Positions 23,652-35,516 of a stretch of DNA of 64,000 nt are shown one piece after another. The position numbers and the translations under genes were made by a program. Within the stretch, counting starts at the first letter, position 1. Every line of letters starts with the position of its first letter. The notes under the pieces were generated by a model that was not told where the DNA came from, made no database searches, and was given only the letters and a program-made list of their open reading frames with translations. The DNA is from Pseudomonas sp. (GTDB taxonomy: Bacteria > Pseudomonadota > Gammaproteobacteria > Pseudomonadales > Pseudomonadaceae): NCBI GenBank assembly GCA_030656145.1, contig JAUSOF010000042.1:1-64000 (forward strand). Reading direction: 5' to 3'.

Positions 23652-24479
23652 TCAGGTAGGTTGCTGGGTACGCATTTTTTCGCTGCGCCCGCGCAGCCAT
23701 TCCAGGGTCAGCAACAGCAGGATGGAGAAGCCGATCAGCAGGGTCGCCGCGGCGGCGATGGTCGGGCTGAGGTTCTCGCGGATGCCGCTGAACATCTGTC
23801 GTGGCAAGGTGGTCTGCTCCGGGCCGGCGAGGAACAGAGTAACCACCACTTCGTCGAAGGAGGTGGCAAAGGCGAACAGTGCACCACTGATCACCCCCGG
23901 AGCGATCAGCGGCAGGGTCACCCGGCGGAACGCCGTCAGCGGCGAGGCGCCGAGGCTGGCAGCAGCACGCACCAGGTTATAGTTGAAGCCCTGCAGGGTG
24001 GCCGACACCGTGATGATGACGAAGGGCACGCCCAGCACTGCATGCACCACGATCAGCGACAAGTAGCTATTGCCCAACCCCAGCGGAGCGAAGAACAGGT
24101 AGCTGGCCACACCGACGATCACCACCGGCACCACCATCGGTGAGATCAACAGGCTCATCACCAGGGCCTTGCCGCGGAACTCGCCGCGGGTCAGGCCGAT
24201 CGCCGCCAGGGTGCCGAAGACCATGGCCAGGGCGGTGGCCGCCGGGGCGATGATCATGCTGTTCTTCAGCGAGCGCATCCAGTCGGCGGAGGTAAAGAAG
24301 TCCTCGTACCAGCGCAGGGAAAAGCCCTGCAGCGGGTAGACCAGAAAGCTGCCGGAGTTGAACGACAACGGGATGATCACCAACACCGGCAGGATCAGAA
24401 ACAGCAGCACCAGGGCGCAAAGAGTGCGCAGGCTGTAGTACCAGACGCGCTCGACGGGTGACAGGTAGGGGCTGAGCAT
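23652..24479 (-). CDS. ABC transporter permease (PotC type; AgtD-like)
   Basis: PotC-like permease; EAA-like loop AAASLGASPLTAFRRVTLPLIAPG. Confidence 0.85.
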   Translation of the reverse strand: MLSPYLSPVERVWYYSLRTLCALVLLFLILPVLVIIPLSFNSGSFLVYPLQGFSLRWYEDFFTSADWMRSLKNSMIIAPAATALAMVFGTLAAIGLTRGEFRGKALVMSLLISPMVVPVVIVGVASYLFFAPLGLGNSYLSLIVVHAVLGVPFVIITVSATLQGFNYNLVRAAASLGASPLTAFRRVTLPLIAPGVISGALFAFATSFDEVVVTLFLAGPEQTTLPRQMFSGIRENLSPTIAAAATLLIGFSILLLLTLEWLRGRSEKMRTQQPT

Positions 24480-24565
24480 AGGGGCTTACTCCACTTGATC
24501 TTGTGCTTGAAGCGCCCTCTCCCAAAACGGGACAGGGCCATCAGATGCCTGCGACGCAGACTGTT

Positions 24566-25819
24566 TTAGGCCAGCCTCAACTTGCTTGCACCAACCAGCC
24601 AGCTGTACACCACATAAAGCACCAGGGTGGCACCCAGCAGCAGACTGCCAAGGGCGGTGGCCATGCCCCAGTTGATGGTGTTGTTGGTATAGAAGGCGAT
24701 GAAATAGCTGATCATCTGGTCGCTCGGGCTACCCAGCAGCGCCGGGGTGATGTAGTAGCCGATCGACAGGATGAACACCAGCAGACAGCCCGCGCCGACC
24801 CCGGCCAGGGTCTGCGGGAAGTACACCCGCCAGAAACTGGCGAAGGGGTGGCAGCCCAGTGATACCGCGGCGCGCATATAGGTGGGCGAGATGCCCTTCA
24901 TCACGCTGTAGATCGGCAGAATCATGAACGGCAGCATGATGTGCACCATGGCGATGTACACCCCGCTACGGTTGAACACCAACTGCAAGGGTTCATCGAT
25001 GATGCCCAGCGACAGCAGCGCGCCATTGATCAAGCCGCCCGACTGCAAGAGCACGATCCAGGCCGCGACCCGCACCAGGATCGAGGTCCAGAACGGCAAC
25101 AGCACCAGGATCATCAGCAGGTTGCTTTGCCGGGTCGGCAAGGTGGCCAGCAGGTAGGCAAGTGGGTAAGCCAGCACCAGGCAGATGACGGTGATCACCA
25201 GGCTCATCCAGAAGGTGCGCACAAAAATATCCAGGTAGATGGCCTGGTCCGGAGTGGCGCTCGCCAGCTCGCCGAGATCGTCGATGCGATGATCGAGGGC
25301 AGCCAACAGGTAATAGGGGGTAATGCTCGAACTGTTGCGGCGGATCACCTGCCAATAGGCCGGATCGCCCCAACGCTCATCCAGGTTTTCCAGAGCGTCC
25401 TTGTAGGACGCCGGTTCGCTGGCGAAAGGCAAAGCACGGGCGGTGCTGCTGACCAGGCTACGAAAGCCGGCCAACTCCATGTTCAACCGCTTGGACAGAT
25501 CACCCAGGCTGCGCTGCTTGCGCGCCTCGACGATATCCAGAGCCACGGCGCGATACACCGCCTCGCTCGGCAGTGCCTTACCATTCCACTCGGCGATGGC
25601 ATCGACAGTAAGCGGCAGGCTGGTGACCACTTCCGGGTTATCTACACTGCGCCAGAGCAAGGCACCGATTGGCACCAGGAAGGTCAGCAGAAGAAACACC
25701 AGCAAGGGCAGGATCAGCGCCTTGGACTTGAGCCGATTGAAACGTTCGGCGCGGGCCAGACGCTGCTTGAGACTGGGGCTGGTGATAGGCAGGTCGGTAA
25801 CAGGCAGTACGCTGGCCAT
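24566..25819 (-). CDS. ABC transporter permease (PotB type; AgtC-like)
   Basis: Extended periplasmic loop; EAA loop AAVSLGCHPFASFWRVYFPQTLAGVGAG. Confidence 0.85.
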   Translation of the reverse strand: MASVLPVTDLPITSPSLKQRLARAERFNRLKSKALILPLLVFLLLTFLVPIGALLWRSVDNPEVVTSLPLTVDAIAEWNGKALPSEAVYRAVALDIVEARKQRSLGDLSKRLNMELAGFRSLVSSTARALPFASEPASYKDALENLDERWGDPAYWQVIRRNSSSITPYYLLAALDHRIDDLGELASATPDQAIYLDIFVRTFWMSLVITVICLVLAYPLAYLLATLPTRQSNLLMILVLLPFWTSILVRVAAWIVLLQSGGLINGALLSLGIIDEPLQLVFNRSGVYIAMVHIMLPFMILPIYSVMKGISPTYMRAAVSLGCHPFASFWRVYFPQTLAGVGAGCLLVFILSIGYYITPALLGSPSDQMISYFIAFYTNNTINWGMATALGSLLLGATLVLYVVYSWLVGASKLRLA

Positions 25820-25895
25820 GAAAAACTCCGTATGCAACGGCCGCACGGGCCGACGAGTAACCCCGGCCTTGCAGCCGGGGTCGGGTCAGGCGGCT

Positions 25896-26930
25896 TTAGT
25901 TACGCGCAGCCCAGGCATTGAAGCGCTGTTCCAGCTGCTCGCCGTAGTCAGCCCAGAAGGTCACGTCGATGGCGACCTGGTCTTTGATGTTTTCAGGCGT
26001 GGTCGGCATGACGCTCAGACGCTCGGGTGCCAGCAGGTCGATGGCCTGTTTCTTGGCCGGACCGTAGGCAATGTTTTCGGCGAAGATTTTCTGCTGCTCG
26101 GCTTCCACCGAGAAGGCGATGAACTGCTTGGCCAGCTCCTGATTCTTGGCACCACGCGGGATCGCCCAGGAATCGAAGTCGTAGATACCGCCGTTCCACA
26201 CCACCTGCAGGTTGCTTTCGTCCTGCACGGCAGCGATCCGACCGTTGTAGGCCGAGCTCATCACCACATCACCCGAGACCAGGTACTGCGGCGGCTGGGC
26301 ACCCGCTTCCCACCACTGGATATTCGGCTTGAGCTCATCCAGCTTGCGGAAGGCGCGATCAACACCTTCGCGGGTCGCCAGTACTTTGTAGACGTCTGTC
26401 GGCGCCACGCCGTCAGCCATCAGGGCGAATTCCAGGGTGTATTTGGCGCCCTTGCGCAGACCGCGCTTGCCGGGGAATTTCTCTACGTCCCAGAAATCGA
26501 CCCAACCGGTCGGTGCTGCACTCAGCTTGTCGGCGTTGTAGGCCAGCACCGTCGACCAGACGAAGAAACCTACGCCGCACGGCTGGATAGCGCCGTCGAT
26601 GAAATCGTCCGGGTTACCGAACAATGCCGGATCGAGCGGTTCGAACAAGCCTTCGTCACAGCCACGCGCCAGCTCGGGCGATTCAACTTCGAGCAGGTTC
26701 CAGCTCACGCTGTTGGTGTCGACCATGGCCTTGACCTTGGCCATCTCGCCGTTGTACTCGCCGGCCAGAATCTTGTTACCGGTTTTTGCCTCGAAGGGGT
26801 CGTAGAAGGCCTTGACCTGCGCCACCTTGCTCGCGCCGCCAAATGAAATCGCAGTCAAATCGACAGCCATTGCCGGTACTGCAAGGGCCACCCCAACGGC
26901 CAGGGCCGCAAACTTCAGGGATCTCGACAT
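25896..26930 (-). CDS. ABC transporter periplasmic substrate-binding protein (PotD/F type; AgtB-like)
   Basis: Signal peptide MSRSLKFAALAVGVALAVPAMAVD; extracellular solute-binding fold. Confidence 0.88.
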   Translation of the reverse strand: MSRSLKFAALAVGVALAVPAMAVDLTAISFGGASKVAQVKAFYDPFEAKTGNKILAGEYNGEMAKVKAMVDTNSVSWNLLEVESPELARGCDEGLFEPLDPALFGNPDDFIDGAIQPCGVGFFVWSTVLAYNADKLSAAPTGWVDFWDVEKFPGKRGLRKGAKYTLEFALMADGVAPTDVYKVLATREGVDRAFRKLDELKPNIQWWEAGAQPPQYLVSGDVVMSSAYNGRIAAVQDESNLQVVWNGGIYDFDSWAIPRGAKNQELAKQFIAFSVEAEQQKIFAENIAYGPAKKQAIDLLAPERLSVMPTTPENIKDQVAIDVTFWADYGEQLEQRFNAWAARN

Positions 26931-26980
26931 TGTTGTTATCTCCTCTGTGTCACATGGGTAAGGATGAAGAATTGCCAGGT

Positions 26981-28090
26981 TCAGTCCGGCTGCTGCGGGT
27001 CGAGCGCACGGACGTGCTCGACATGCCAGCCGAGCGGCACCAGGTCGCCGACGGCCAAAGCGGAGTCCAGTTCGGCCACCGGCTGTTTGATGTAAAAGTC
27101 GCTTTTGCCGCAGACCTCCATGCGAATCCGCACGTGGTCGCCCAGATAGATGAACTCGGCAACGCGCCCGGAGAAGCGGTTCGGGCAGGCCTCGCTGTGA
27201 CCGTTCAAGCGGATTCGCTCGGGACGTACCGAGAGGGTCACCGGCTCGCCTGGCTGACCGACATTCACCGCCAGCGCTTCGACCCGCTCACCACGGGCCA
27301 GGCCGACCACACAGCGCTCGCCATCACGGCTGATCAGGTGACCGCTGAGGCGGTTGTTCTCGCCGATAAAGTTGGCGACGAAGGTATTGCTCGGCTGCTC
27401 ATACAGGGTGCGCGGATCGGCGATCTGCTGAATCTCGCCCTGATGGAACACCGCGACCCGGTCGGACATGGTCAGCGCCTCGCCCTGGTCGTGGGTGACG
27501 TAAACCACGGTCACGCCCAGACGCTGGTGCAGGTGCTTGATCTCCATCTGCATGTGCTCGCGCAACTGCTTATCGAGGGCACCCAGGGGTTCGTCCATCA
27601 GCACCAGTTGCGGCTCGAACACCAGGGCGCGGGCCAGGGCCACACGCTGCTGCTGGCCGCCGGAAAGTTGCCCGGGGTAGCGATTGCGGAAGCTATCCAA
27701 CTGCACCATCGACAGTGCACGTTTGACCCGCTCGCTGGTGTCGGTGCGCGACAGACCGCGCACGGTCAGGGGGAACGCCAGGTTCTCGGCCACCGTCATG
27801 TGCGGGAACAACGCATAGTTCTGAAACACCATGCCGATGTCACGCTTGTGCGGCGGCAGCTTGGTCAACGAACGACCACCGAGGAGGATTTCCCCGGCGG
27901 TGGGGGTTTCGAAACCGGCCAGCATCATCAGGCTGGTGGTTTTGCCCGAACCGGACGGCCCGAGCAGGGTGAGGAACTCGCCCTTGCGGATATCCAGATT
28001 GAGATCTTTAACGATCAGGTTTTCGCCGTCATAGCTCTTCTGCACGCCACGAAAGCTCACCAATACATCGCTTGCCTGAGACCCGGTCAT
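26981..28090 (-). CDS. ABC transporter ATP-binding protein (PotA type; AgtA-like)
   Basis: GPSGSGKTTSLMMLAG, LSGGQQQRVALARAL, TOBE domain. Confidence 0.92.
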   Translation of the reverse strand: MTGSQASDVLVSFRGVQKSYDGENLIVKDLNLDIRKGEFLTLLGPSGSGKTTSLMMLAGFETPTAGEILLGGRSLTKLPPHKRDIGMVFQNYALFPHMTVAENLAFPLTVRGLSRTDTSERVKRALSMVQLDSFRNRYPGQLSGGQQQRVALARALVFEPQLVLMDEPLGALDKQLREHMQMEIKHLHQRLGVTVVYVTHDQGEALTMSDRVAVFHQGEIQQIADPRTLYEQPSNTFVANFIGENNRLSGHLISRDGERCVVGLARGERVEALAVNVGQPGEPVTLSVRPERIRLNGHSEACPNRFSGRVAEFIYLGDHVRIRMEVCGKSDFYIKQPVAELDSALAVGDLVPLGWHVEHVRALDPQQPD

Positions 28091-28573
28091 TGCCACACCC
28101 TTTGTTGTTGTCTGCACGCTGATGACACAAGACTAGGGGGGATATACAGGTGGCAAAATCAGGCAGGATGACAACCTCTTATAAGGCGAGCGGAGAGATT
28201 GGCGTAGGGATTGCCCTACAAAAACAGCACCCTTGAGCAGCGCTCCATGAAGAGGCGCCCCGCGCACCAGAATGGTCAACTACACAGGGCCTGCAAGCCG
28301 CGGCGCGAGCGGACCTGGTGCTATCTCGACACAGGTTGAGCGCCCTATTGCAGAGCAGTTCGCCAGCGGTTATGAGGCAGCAGCGCTGCAGCAGTAGGCA
28401 GCGTTTTTTTCAGAGCGCTTCAGAGGGCATTTACAAAAGCAGCGCGCGATGACCAGACCGGAGCGCGCATTCGAGGCTGATTGACTCGCCCTGCGGGCTA
28501 GCCTTCGACTGTTACTCCGCCTCGCTACGTTGCAACGCAGCATGGCCGAGCGCAGTAATCTGCAAACGGCCGC

Positions 28574-29203
28574 TCAGACCAGGCGATGTTCCATGGCATA
28601 GCGCACCAGATCAGCCATCGAGTGCACGCCGAGCTTTTGCATCAGCCGCGCCTTGTGGGTGCTCACGGTCTTGTTGCTGATCGCCAGATGCAGGGCGATA
28701 TCGTTGACCCCTTCGCCGCGCACCAGACGCTCGAACACCGAGAACTCACGTTCGGAAAGCTGGGCATGGGGCGGCCGCGAATCGGTCAGGCCGACCTCAA
28801 AGACCATGCGGTCGGCCAGATCCGGGTCGATGTAGCGGCCACCGCCGGCCACCTTGCGGATGGCGGTGATCAACAGCGCCGGGTCACTGTCCTTGGTTGC
28901 ATAACCGGCCGCACCGATCTTCAGCGCGCGGGCGGCCATCTGCGCCTCGTTGTGCATCGACAGCACCAGGATCGCCGGGCCGTTGGCCAGCGCACGGATC
29001 CGTGGAATCGCCTCCAGGCCATTCACACCAGGCATGCTGATATCCAGCAACACCACATCGCAGGCAGTCTTGCGCAGACACTCGAGCAACAGCTCGCCAT
29101 TGCCTGCCTCGCCCACTACCTCGAGGTCGCGAGCCATGCCGATCAACTGTTTGATACCTTCACGCACTATGGCGTGGTCCTCAGCCACTATTACCCGAAT
29201 CAC
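28574..29203 (-). CDS. LuxR/NarL-family response regulator (AgtR-like)
   Basis: MIRVIVAEDHAIVREGIKQL receiver, C-terminal HTH; ATGA overlap with the sensor gene. Confidence 0.9.
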   Translation of the reverse strand: MIRVIVAEDHAIVREGIKQLIGMARDLEVVGEAGNGELLLECLRKTACDVVLLDISMPGVNGLEAIPRIRALANGPAILVLSMHNEAQMAARALKIGAAGYATKDSDPALLITAIRKVAGGGRYIDPDLADRMVFEVGLTDSRPPHAQLSEREFSVFERLVRGEGVNDIALHLAISNKTVSTHKARLMQKLGVHSMADLVRYAMEHRLV

Positions 29204-31608
29204 ACCACGTCCTCCTCAGCCACCGCTACTCGTGCGCACAGCGTAGTACCCTCGCCGGGCTGGCTGTCAATCTGCAACTGGCCGCCAAGCATCAATACCC
29301 GCTCCTGCATGCCGACCAGGCCGAACGATTGTCCCGGCTTGCGCTGCTCGGGGGCGAAGCCTTTGCCGTCATCGCTGACGCACAGGCACAGCTCGCCGTC
29401 CTCCAGATGCAGGCTCACCTGAACGCTGTGCGCGCCGGCGTGGCGCATGATATTGGTCAGCGCCTCCTGAAGAATGCGAAACAGGCCGATGGCCTTGGCA
29501 TCGCTGAGTTTCGGCAGGTTCTCCGGCACCTCGACCATGCACGGGATCTGGGTGCGCGCCTCGAAGCGGCGCACCTGCCACTCGATGGCCGAGGCGATGC
29601 CGGCATCGAGAATCGGCGGACGCAGCGCAGTGGCCACATCGCGCACCAGCTGAAACAGCTGGGCGATCAGGCGTTTCATGTTCTGCAGGTGCTTGTCCAG
29701 CTCCGGCATCTGACCGGAGCAGACCAGCTCGCACATGGCCGTTTCCAGTTTGAGCACGGTGAGCACCTGGCCCAGCTCGTCGTGCACCTCACGGGCAATG
29801 CGCGCCTTTTCCTCTTCGCGCACGCTCTCCAGATGCGCCGACAACTCACGCAGGCGCGCCCGCGATTCGCCCAGGGCCAGCTCCACCTGCTTGTTCTCGG
29901 TAATGTCCCAGACGATCCCGTCCCACACCACCCGCCCCTCACCCAGGCGCCGCGCGGTGGCCTTGATATCGGCCCAGCGCAGTTGCCCGGCGCGAGTAAC
30001 AATGCGCCCCTGCCACTGCCAGTCACTGTCCCCGGCGAGGGCCGCGTCCTGAGTGCGCCGGTAGCTGGCCTGATCGTCGGGATGCACCAGGCTGCGAATT
30101 CCGCGGTCAACGCGCTGCAACTCGACGGCCGGATAACCGACCAGTTCCGCGCTGGCCTCGCTGATGTAAGCAAACACCACCGGCTGCTCAATCGCGGCAC
30201 GCTCCAGGCGAAACACCAGACCGGGCACATTGCCGGCGATACCCTTGAGTCGCGCCTCGCTCTCCTGCAGGGCGGCGCGGGCACGGCGGCGCTCGGTGAC
30301 ATCGGCGAGGAACACCACCAGGTATTCCGCCCGATCGAAACGCAGGAAACTCAGCGCCACATCTACCGGCAAGCTGCTGCCATCGGCACGCCGACACTCG
30401 GCCTCGAAGCCCGGCAAGGCCTCGCCGCTGCTGCGCGCCAGCTTCCACAGGCTCAACCAGCGGTCCATATTCAGGCTGGGTTCCAGCGTCTGCAACGGCA
30501 GCTCCACCAGTGACCCACCGGCATAGCCGAGCATGTCTTCGGCGGCGCGGTTGGCGTAACGCACATGGCTGTCCCAATTGACCCAGAGAATGCCCACGGT
30601 GCTGTGGTCGATGGAAAACTGACTGAGGCGCAAGGCCTGCTCGGCCTGCTCGCGCTGGCTCAACTCCTGGCGCACACCGAGCAATTGCCGCTCCAGACTG
30701 CGACGCTGCTGGCGCAGATGCAGGACGATGGCCGCCGCGCTGAGCAAGGCCAATAACAGCAACAACGCAAGGCCGCGCCAGAAAGCCAGGGACTCGCCGA
30801 TCTGCGGGTACTTCAAGGGCAGCCAGCGCTCACGCAGGCGCTCGATCTCGCGCCCGGGCATGGCCTCGAGGGTGCGTTCGATGATTTCAGCCAGCAGTGG
30901 CTCGTCACGCCGACTGGCGACGCGCAGCAACTGTGGCAAACCAATATCACCGACGATACTCAGGGCCGCGAACTGCGGCTCACGCAGCAACAGGCTGAGG
31001 CGCGCCTCGTCGATCACCGCGTAGCTGACCTCCTGGCGCAACAGGCGCAGCAGGCCCACCCGCTCCGAACTCACCGCCTGCAGTTGCAGGTTGTTGTGGG
31101 TCTTGTACAGGTACTCGAACGCGGCGCTCGGTTCGCGCACCGCGACCAGTTCAGTGTGTCCCAGGCGATCAAGGTCGACCGCACTGACGCCGCGCCGCTC
31201 GCTCACTACCAGATGTGGCACCCGCATGTATGGCGCGGAGTAGAGCCATAAGCGCAGGCCGCGCGGAGTCTGCTGCAACCCTGGGGCGAGGTCGACCTCG
31301 CCCCGGCGCAAAGCAGCTTCCAGCTCGTCCTGATCGGCATAGCGCAACCAGACCGGCTGCACGCCCATGCCCTGCAGCACGCGCGTCATCAGCTCGACAT
31401 TAGCACCGGAAAGCCGCTGCAGACGCCGGTCATACAAGGCCCAGGGCGCTTGCATGAGCAGCCCTACACGCAGCTGCCGATGCTCGGCGAGCCAGGCCTG
31501 TTGCTCAACCGTGTAAAGCGGACGCAGGGGCAGCAGCGTATCTTCAGCCCCTGCAAAAAACGGCCACACCAGCAATAAAAAGAGAAAGCGCGACCACATG
31601 GAACTCAT
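29200..31608 (-). CDS. Sensor histidine kinase with periplasmic SBP-type domain, PAS domains and HisKA_3 (AgtS-like)
   Basis: Signal peptide, SBP_bac_3-like region, TM, two PAS-like regions, REVHDELGQVLTVLKLE H-box, HATPase. Start codon uncertain. Confidence 0.85.
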   Translation of the reverse strand: MSSMWSRFLFLLLVWPFFAGAEDTLLPLRPLYTVEQQAWLAEHRQLRVGLLMQAPWALYDRRLQRLSGANVELMTRVLQGMGVQPVWLRYADQDELEAALRRGEVDLAPGLQQTPRGLRLWLYSAPYMRVPHLVVSERRGVSAVDLDRLGHTELVAVREPSAAFEYLYKTHNNLQLQAVSSERVGLLRLLRQEVSYAVIDEARLSLLLREPQFAALSIVGDIGLPQLLRVASRRDEPLLAEIIERTLEAMPGREIERLRERWLPLKYPQIGESLAFWRGLALLLLLALLSAAAIVLHLRQQRRSLERQLLGVRQELSQREQAEQALRLSQFSIDHSTVGILWVNWDSHVRYANRAAEDMLGYAGGSLVELPLQTLEPSLNMDRWLSLWKLARSSGEALPGFEAECRRADGSSLPVDVALSFLRFDRAEYLVVFLADVTERRRARAALQESEARLKGIAGNVPGLVFRLERAAIEQPVVFAYISEASAELVGYPAVELQRVDRGIRSLVHPDDQASYRRTQDAALAGDSDWQWQGRIVTRAGQLRWADIKATARRLGEGRVVWDGIVWDITENKQVELALGESRARLRELSAHLESVREEEKARIAREVHDELGQVLTVLKLETAMCELVCSGQMPELDKHLQNMKRLIAQLFQLVRDVATALRPPILDAGIASAIEWQVRRFEARTQIPCMVEVPENLPKLSDAKAIGLFRILQEALTNIMRHAGAHSVQVSLHLEDGELCLCVSDDGKGFAPEQRKPGQSFGLVGMQERVLMLGGQLQIDSQPGEGTTLCARVAVAEEDVV

Positions 31609-31807
31609 TGCCAAAACTACTCTGTCAGGACGTGGGAAAAGATTCGCAAGGTGTCAAAACGACCATCAGCGCCGGGCCAACCCGGCACGAGGGCTCACGT
31701 CCTCATACCTTACTCCAGTCAAGGGCCCGCTCGCCAAGGGATAGCGCTGACAAAGCGCCGCGCAAGCAGTAGGCTAAAGCGCTTATTGTCCTGCTCTGGA
31801 GTCGCCC

Positions 31808-32824
31808 ATGCCCCGCGCCCTTCGCCCCCTGCTGACAGCCCTGAGCCTGAGCCTGCTACTGCCGATCAGCTCGTCACTGCAGGCCGAAGAACCCGGCACC
31901 GCAGACGACCAAGGCGCAGCACTTGATCCGACCGCGGCAGACCTGGATCGCCCAGCACAAACCGAGCGCAGCGCAGATGCTGCCAGCGCGCTGAGCCGCC
32001 TCTTACCCGACCAGGAACAGCAATTACTCCAGGCTGGAGAGGAGTCTTTCCTCGCCCTGTGGCTACCCGCCAATACGGCCGAGGCCCATGGCGTGGTGAT
32101 ACTGGTGGCTGGCGATGGCGAAAGCGCCGACTGGCCCAACGTGCTTGGCCCATTGCGACGCAAGTTGCCAGAGGCCGGCTGGCACAGCCTGACCCTGAGC
32201 CTGCCAGACCCACAGGATGCACTGCCGCCAGCATCCAGCATCAACCCCGCAAACACGGCTCCGCCAGCCGATGAACCGGTCAACAGCGATGAGACTGACG
32301 CTGCGGGCGCTACCGAGGAGCCGGCCCCAGCGGCCGACGCCGTAGAGCCGGCGCCAAGCATCCAGAACGATCAACCCGCGCAAGACCCCGCCGAACGTCA
32401 CGCCGAGCGCATCAAGCAGCGCATCAGCGCGGCGCTGGAACTGGCGCGCCAGCGGCAGGCCAAGCACATCGTCCTGCTCGGCCACGGCAGCGGCGGATAC
32501 TGGAGCACACGCTACCTCAGCGAAGAACAACCCGCCGACGTGCGCAGCCTGCTGCTGGTGAACGTCAAGCCGGCAGCCGATGCCAGCCCAGGACTGGACG
32601 AACTGCAAGCCAGCCTCAAACTGGCCACTGGCGACTTCTTCTACAAAGATCAACAGCTTGAACGCAACGCCGCTGCCAGACGCGTCCAGGCCAGCAAGCG
32701 CCAGGAACACCCGGCTTATACCCAGGTGGCCCTCAAGGCCTTGCCGGGTAATCTTGAGGTTGAACAGGAGCAGCTGTACCGCCGACTGCGCGGCTGGCTG
32801 ACGCTGCAACTGAAGGCGCGCTGA
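31808..32824 (+). CDS. DUF3530 family protein (alpha/beta-hydrolase-like) with Pro/Ala-rich linker
   Basis: Signal peptide; HIVLLGHGSGGYWSTRYL; PAPAAD/Asp-rich insertion. Confidence 0.7.
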   Translation: MPRALRPLLTALSLSLLLPISSSLQAEEPGTADDQGAALDPTAADLDRPAQTERSADAASALSRLLPDQEQQLLQAGEESFLALWLPANTAEAHGVVILVAGDGESADWPNVLGPLRRKLPEAGWHSLTLSLPDPQDALPPASSINPANTAPPADEPVNSDETDAAGATEEPAPAADAVEPAPSIQNDQPAQDPAERHAERIKQRISAALELARQRQAKHIVLLGHGSGGYWSTRYLSEEQPADVRSLLLVNVKPAADASPGLDELQASLKLATGDFFYKDQQLERNAAARRVQASKRQEHPAYTQVALKALPGNLEVEQEQLYRRLRGWLTLQLKAR

Positions 32825-32939
32825 GTGGCCATGGTGCACTGCCCGCGGCGAGTGACACGGATCGCGGGTTGCTCGGGGTAATTAATAGGCGCGCAGGACC
32901 CTGGAGGCGAGAGTTTTACAGGCCCTGCGGGAGCATCGC

Positions 32940-33698
32940 CTAACGAAAGCCGCGGCGCTGGCGAACCAGCCCATAGGCCTGGTGCAGCTCACGGGTCTTT
33001 TCCGTGGCTTCGCGCAGCCGCTCCGCCGATGCACCACTGCCGACCAGCTTGTCCGGGTGGTGGCGACTCAACAGGCGCCGGTAGGCGCGTTTGATCTGCG
33101 CCGGTTCGCTATCGGCAGTCACGCCGAGCAGCTGTAGCGCCTGCTGATAACTACCACCGCCGGCCGCGACCGACCCCTGTTTCGGCGCATAGGCCGCACT
33201 CAGCACTTGCTGGGTTGCCATCGACACGGCCAACCACTTGCCCCAGAGCAGAATCAACTCGCGCTCCGTCTGGCTGAGCCGACCGTCCACCCAGGCCATG
33301 CGCCAGCACGCACGCAACAGGGCTTCCGCCTGCGCGCGCTGGCGGCGCAGTGGCGCACGCAAGCCATCACGTCCGGTCTTGCCACGCGCGAAAGCCTCGA
33401 CCGCCCGCTGCCGCCCCGCGGCATCCAGGCCCAGGCGCTGCATCTCGGCACGCGCCTGGAGGATATGCGCCTGCAGCACCCGGCCATCGCACTTGGCCAG
33501 ACGACCCAGCAGGACAAACAGCAATTCCTCATCCCCCGGATGTGGCTTGCCGCCCAGCCGCTCGCGCAACGCCGACCAACTGTGCAAGCGCAAGCGTCGA
33601 TCCACGACCTGACCGAGCAGCCCGCCCAGCAAGGCGCCTGGAATACTGGCCAGGGCCAGGCCGCCGACGGCACCGAGCAGCGTCGCAGGCCAGAGCAC
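32940..33698 (-). CDS. djlA: DjlA-like protein (TerB domain plus C-terminal J domain)
   Basis: N-terminal membrane segment; J-domain HHPDKL. Confidence 0.8.
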   Translation of the reverse strand: MLWPATLLGAVGGLALASIPGALLGGLLGQVVDRRLRLHSWSALRERLGGKPHPGDEELLFVLLGRLAKCDGRVLQAHILQARAEMQRLGLDAAGRQRAVEAFARGKTGRDGLRAPLRRQRAQAEALLRACWRMAWVDGRLSQTERELILLWGKWLAVSMATQQVLSAAYAPKQGSVAAGGGSYQQALQLLGVTADSEPAQIKRAYRRLLSRHHPDKLVGSGASAERLREATEKTRELHQAYGLVRQRRGFR

Positions 33699-35392
<1,694 letters not shown>

Positions 35393-35516
35393 TACGAGGG
35401 TCTCCGACGGCGCTAGCCGTTACGCGGGTCATGCTTTATTATCCAGCATCTTTTTCAGCCCATCGAGAGGCGTGCGGCCCCTGGGCCCAATGCGCGCAGG
35501 AAGCCCGGAAAACAAG

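Noticed and set aside
28199-28215. sigma54-like -24/-12 site TTGGCGTAGGGATTGCC on the plus strand
   Set aside because: No plus-strand gene downstream; the sequence is part of a GTAGGG/CCCTAC palindrome and probably coincidental.
29329-30513. 394-aa plus-strand ORF
   Set aside because: Antisense to the sensor kinase gene; His/Gln-rich mirror translation.
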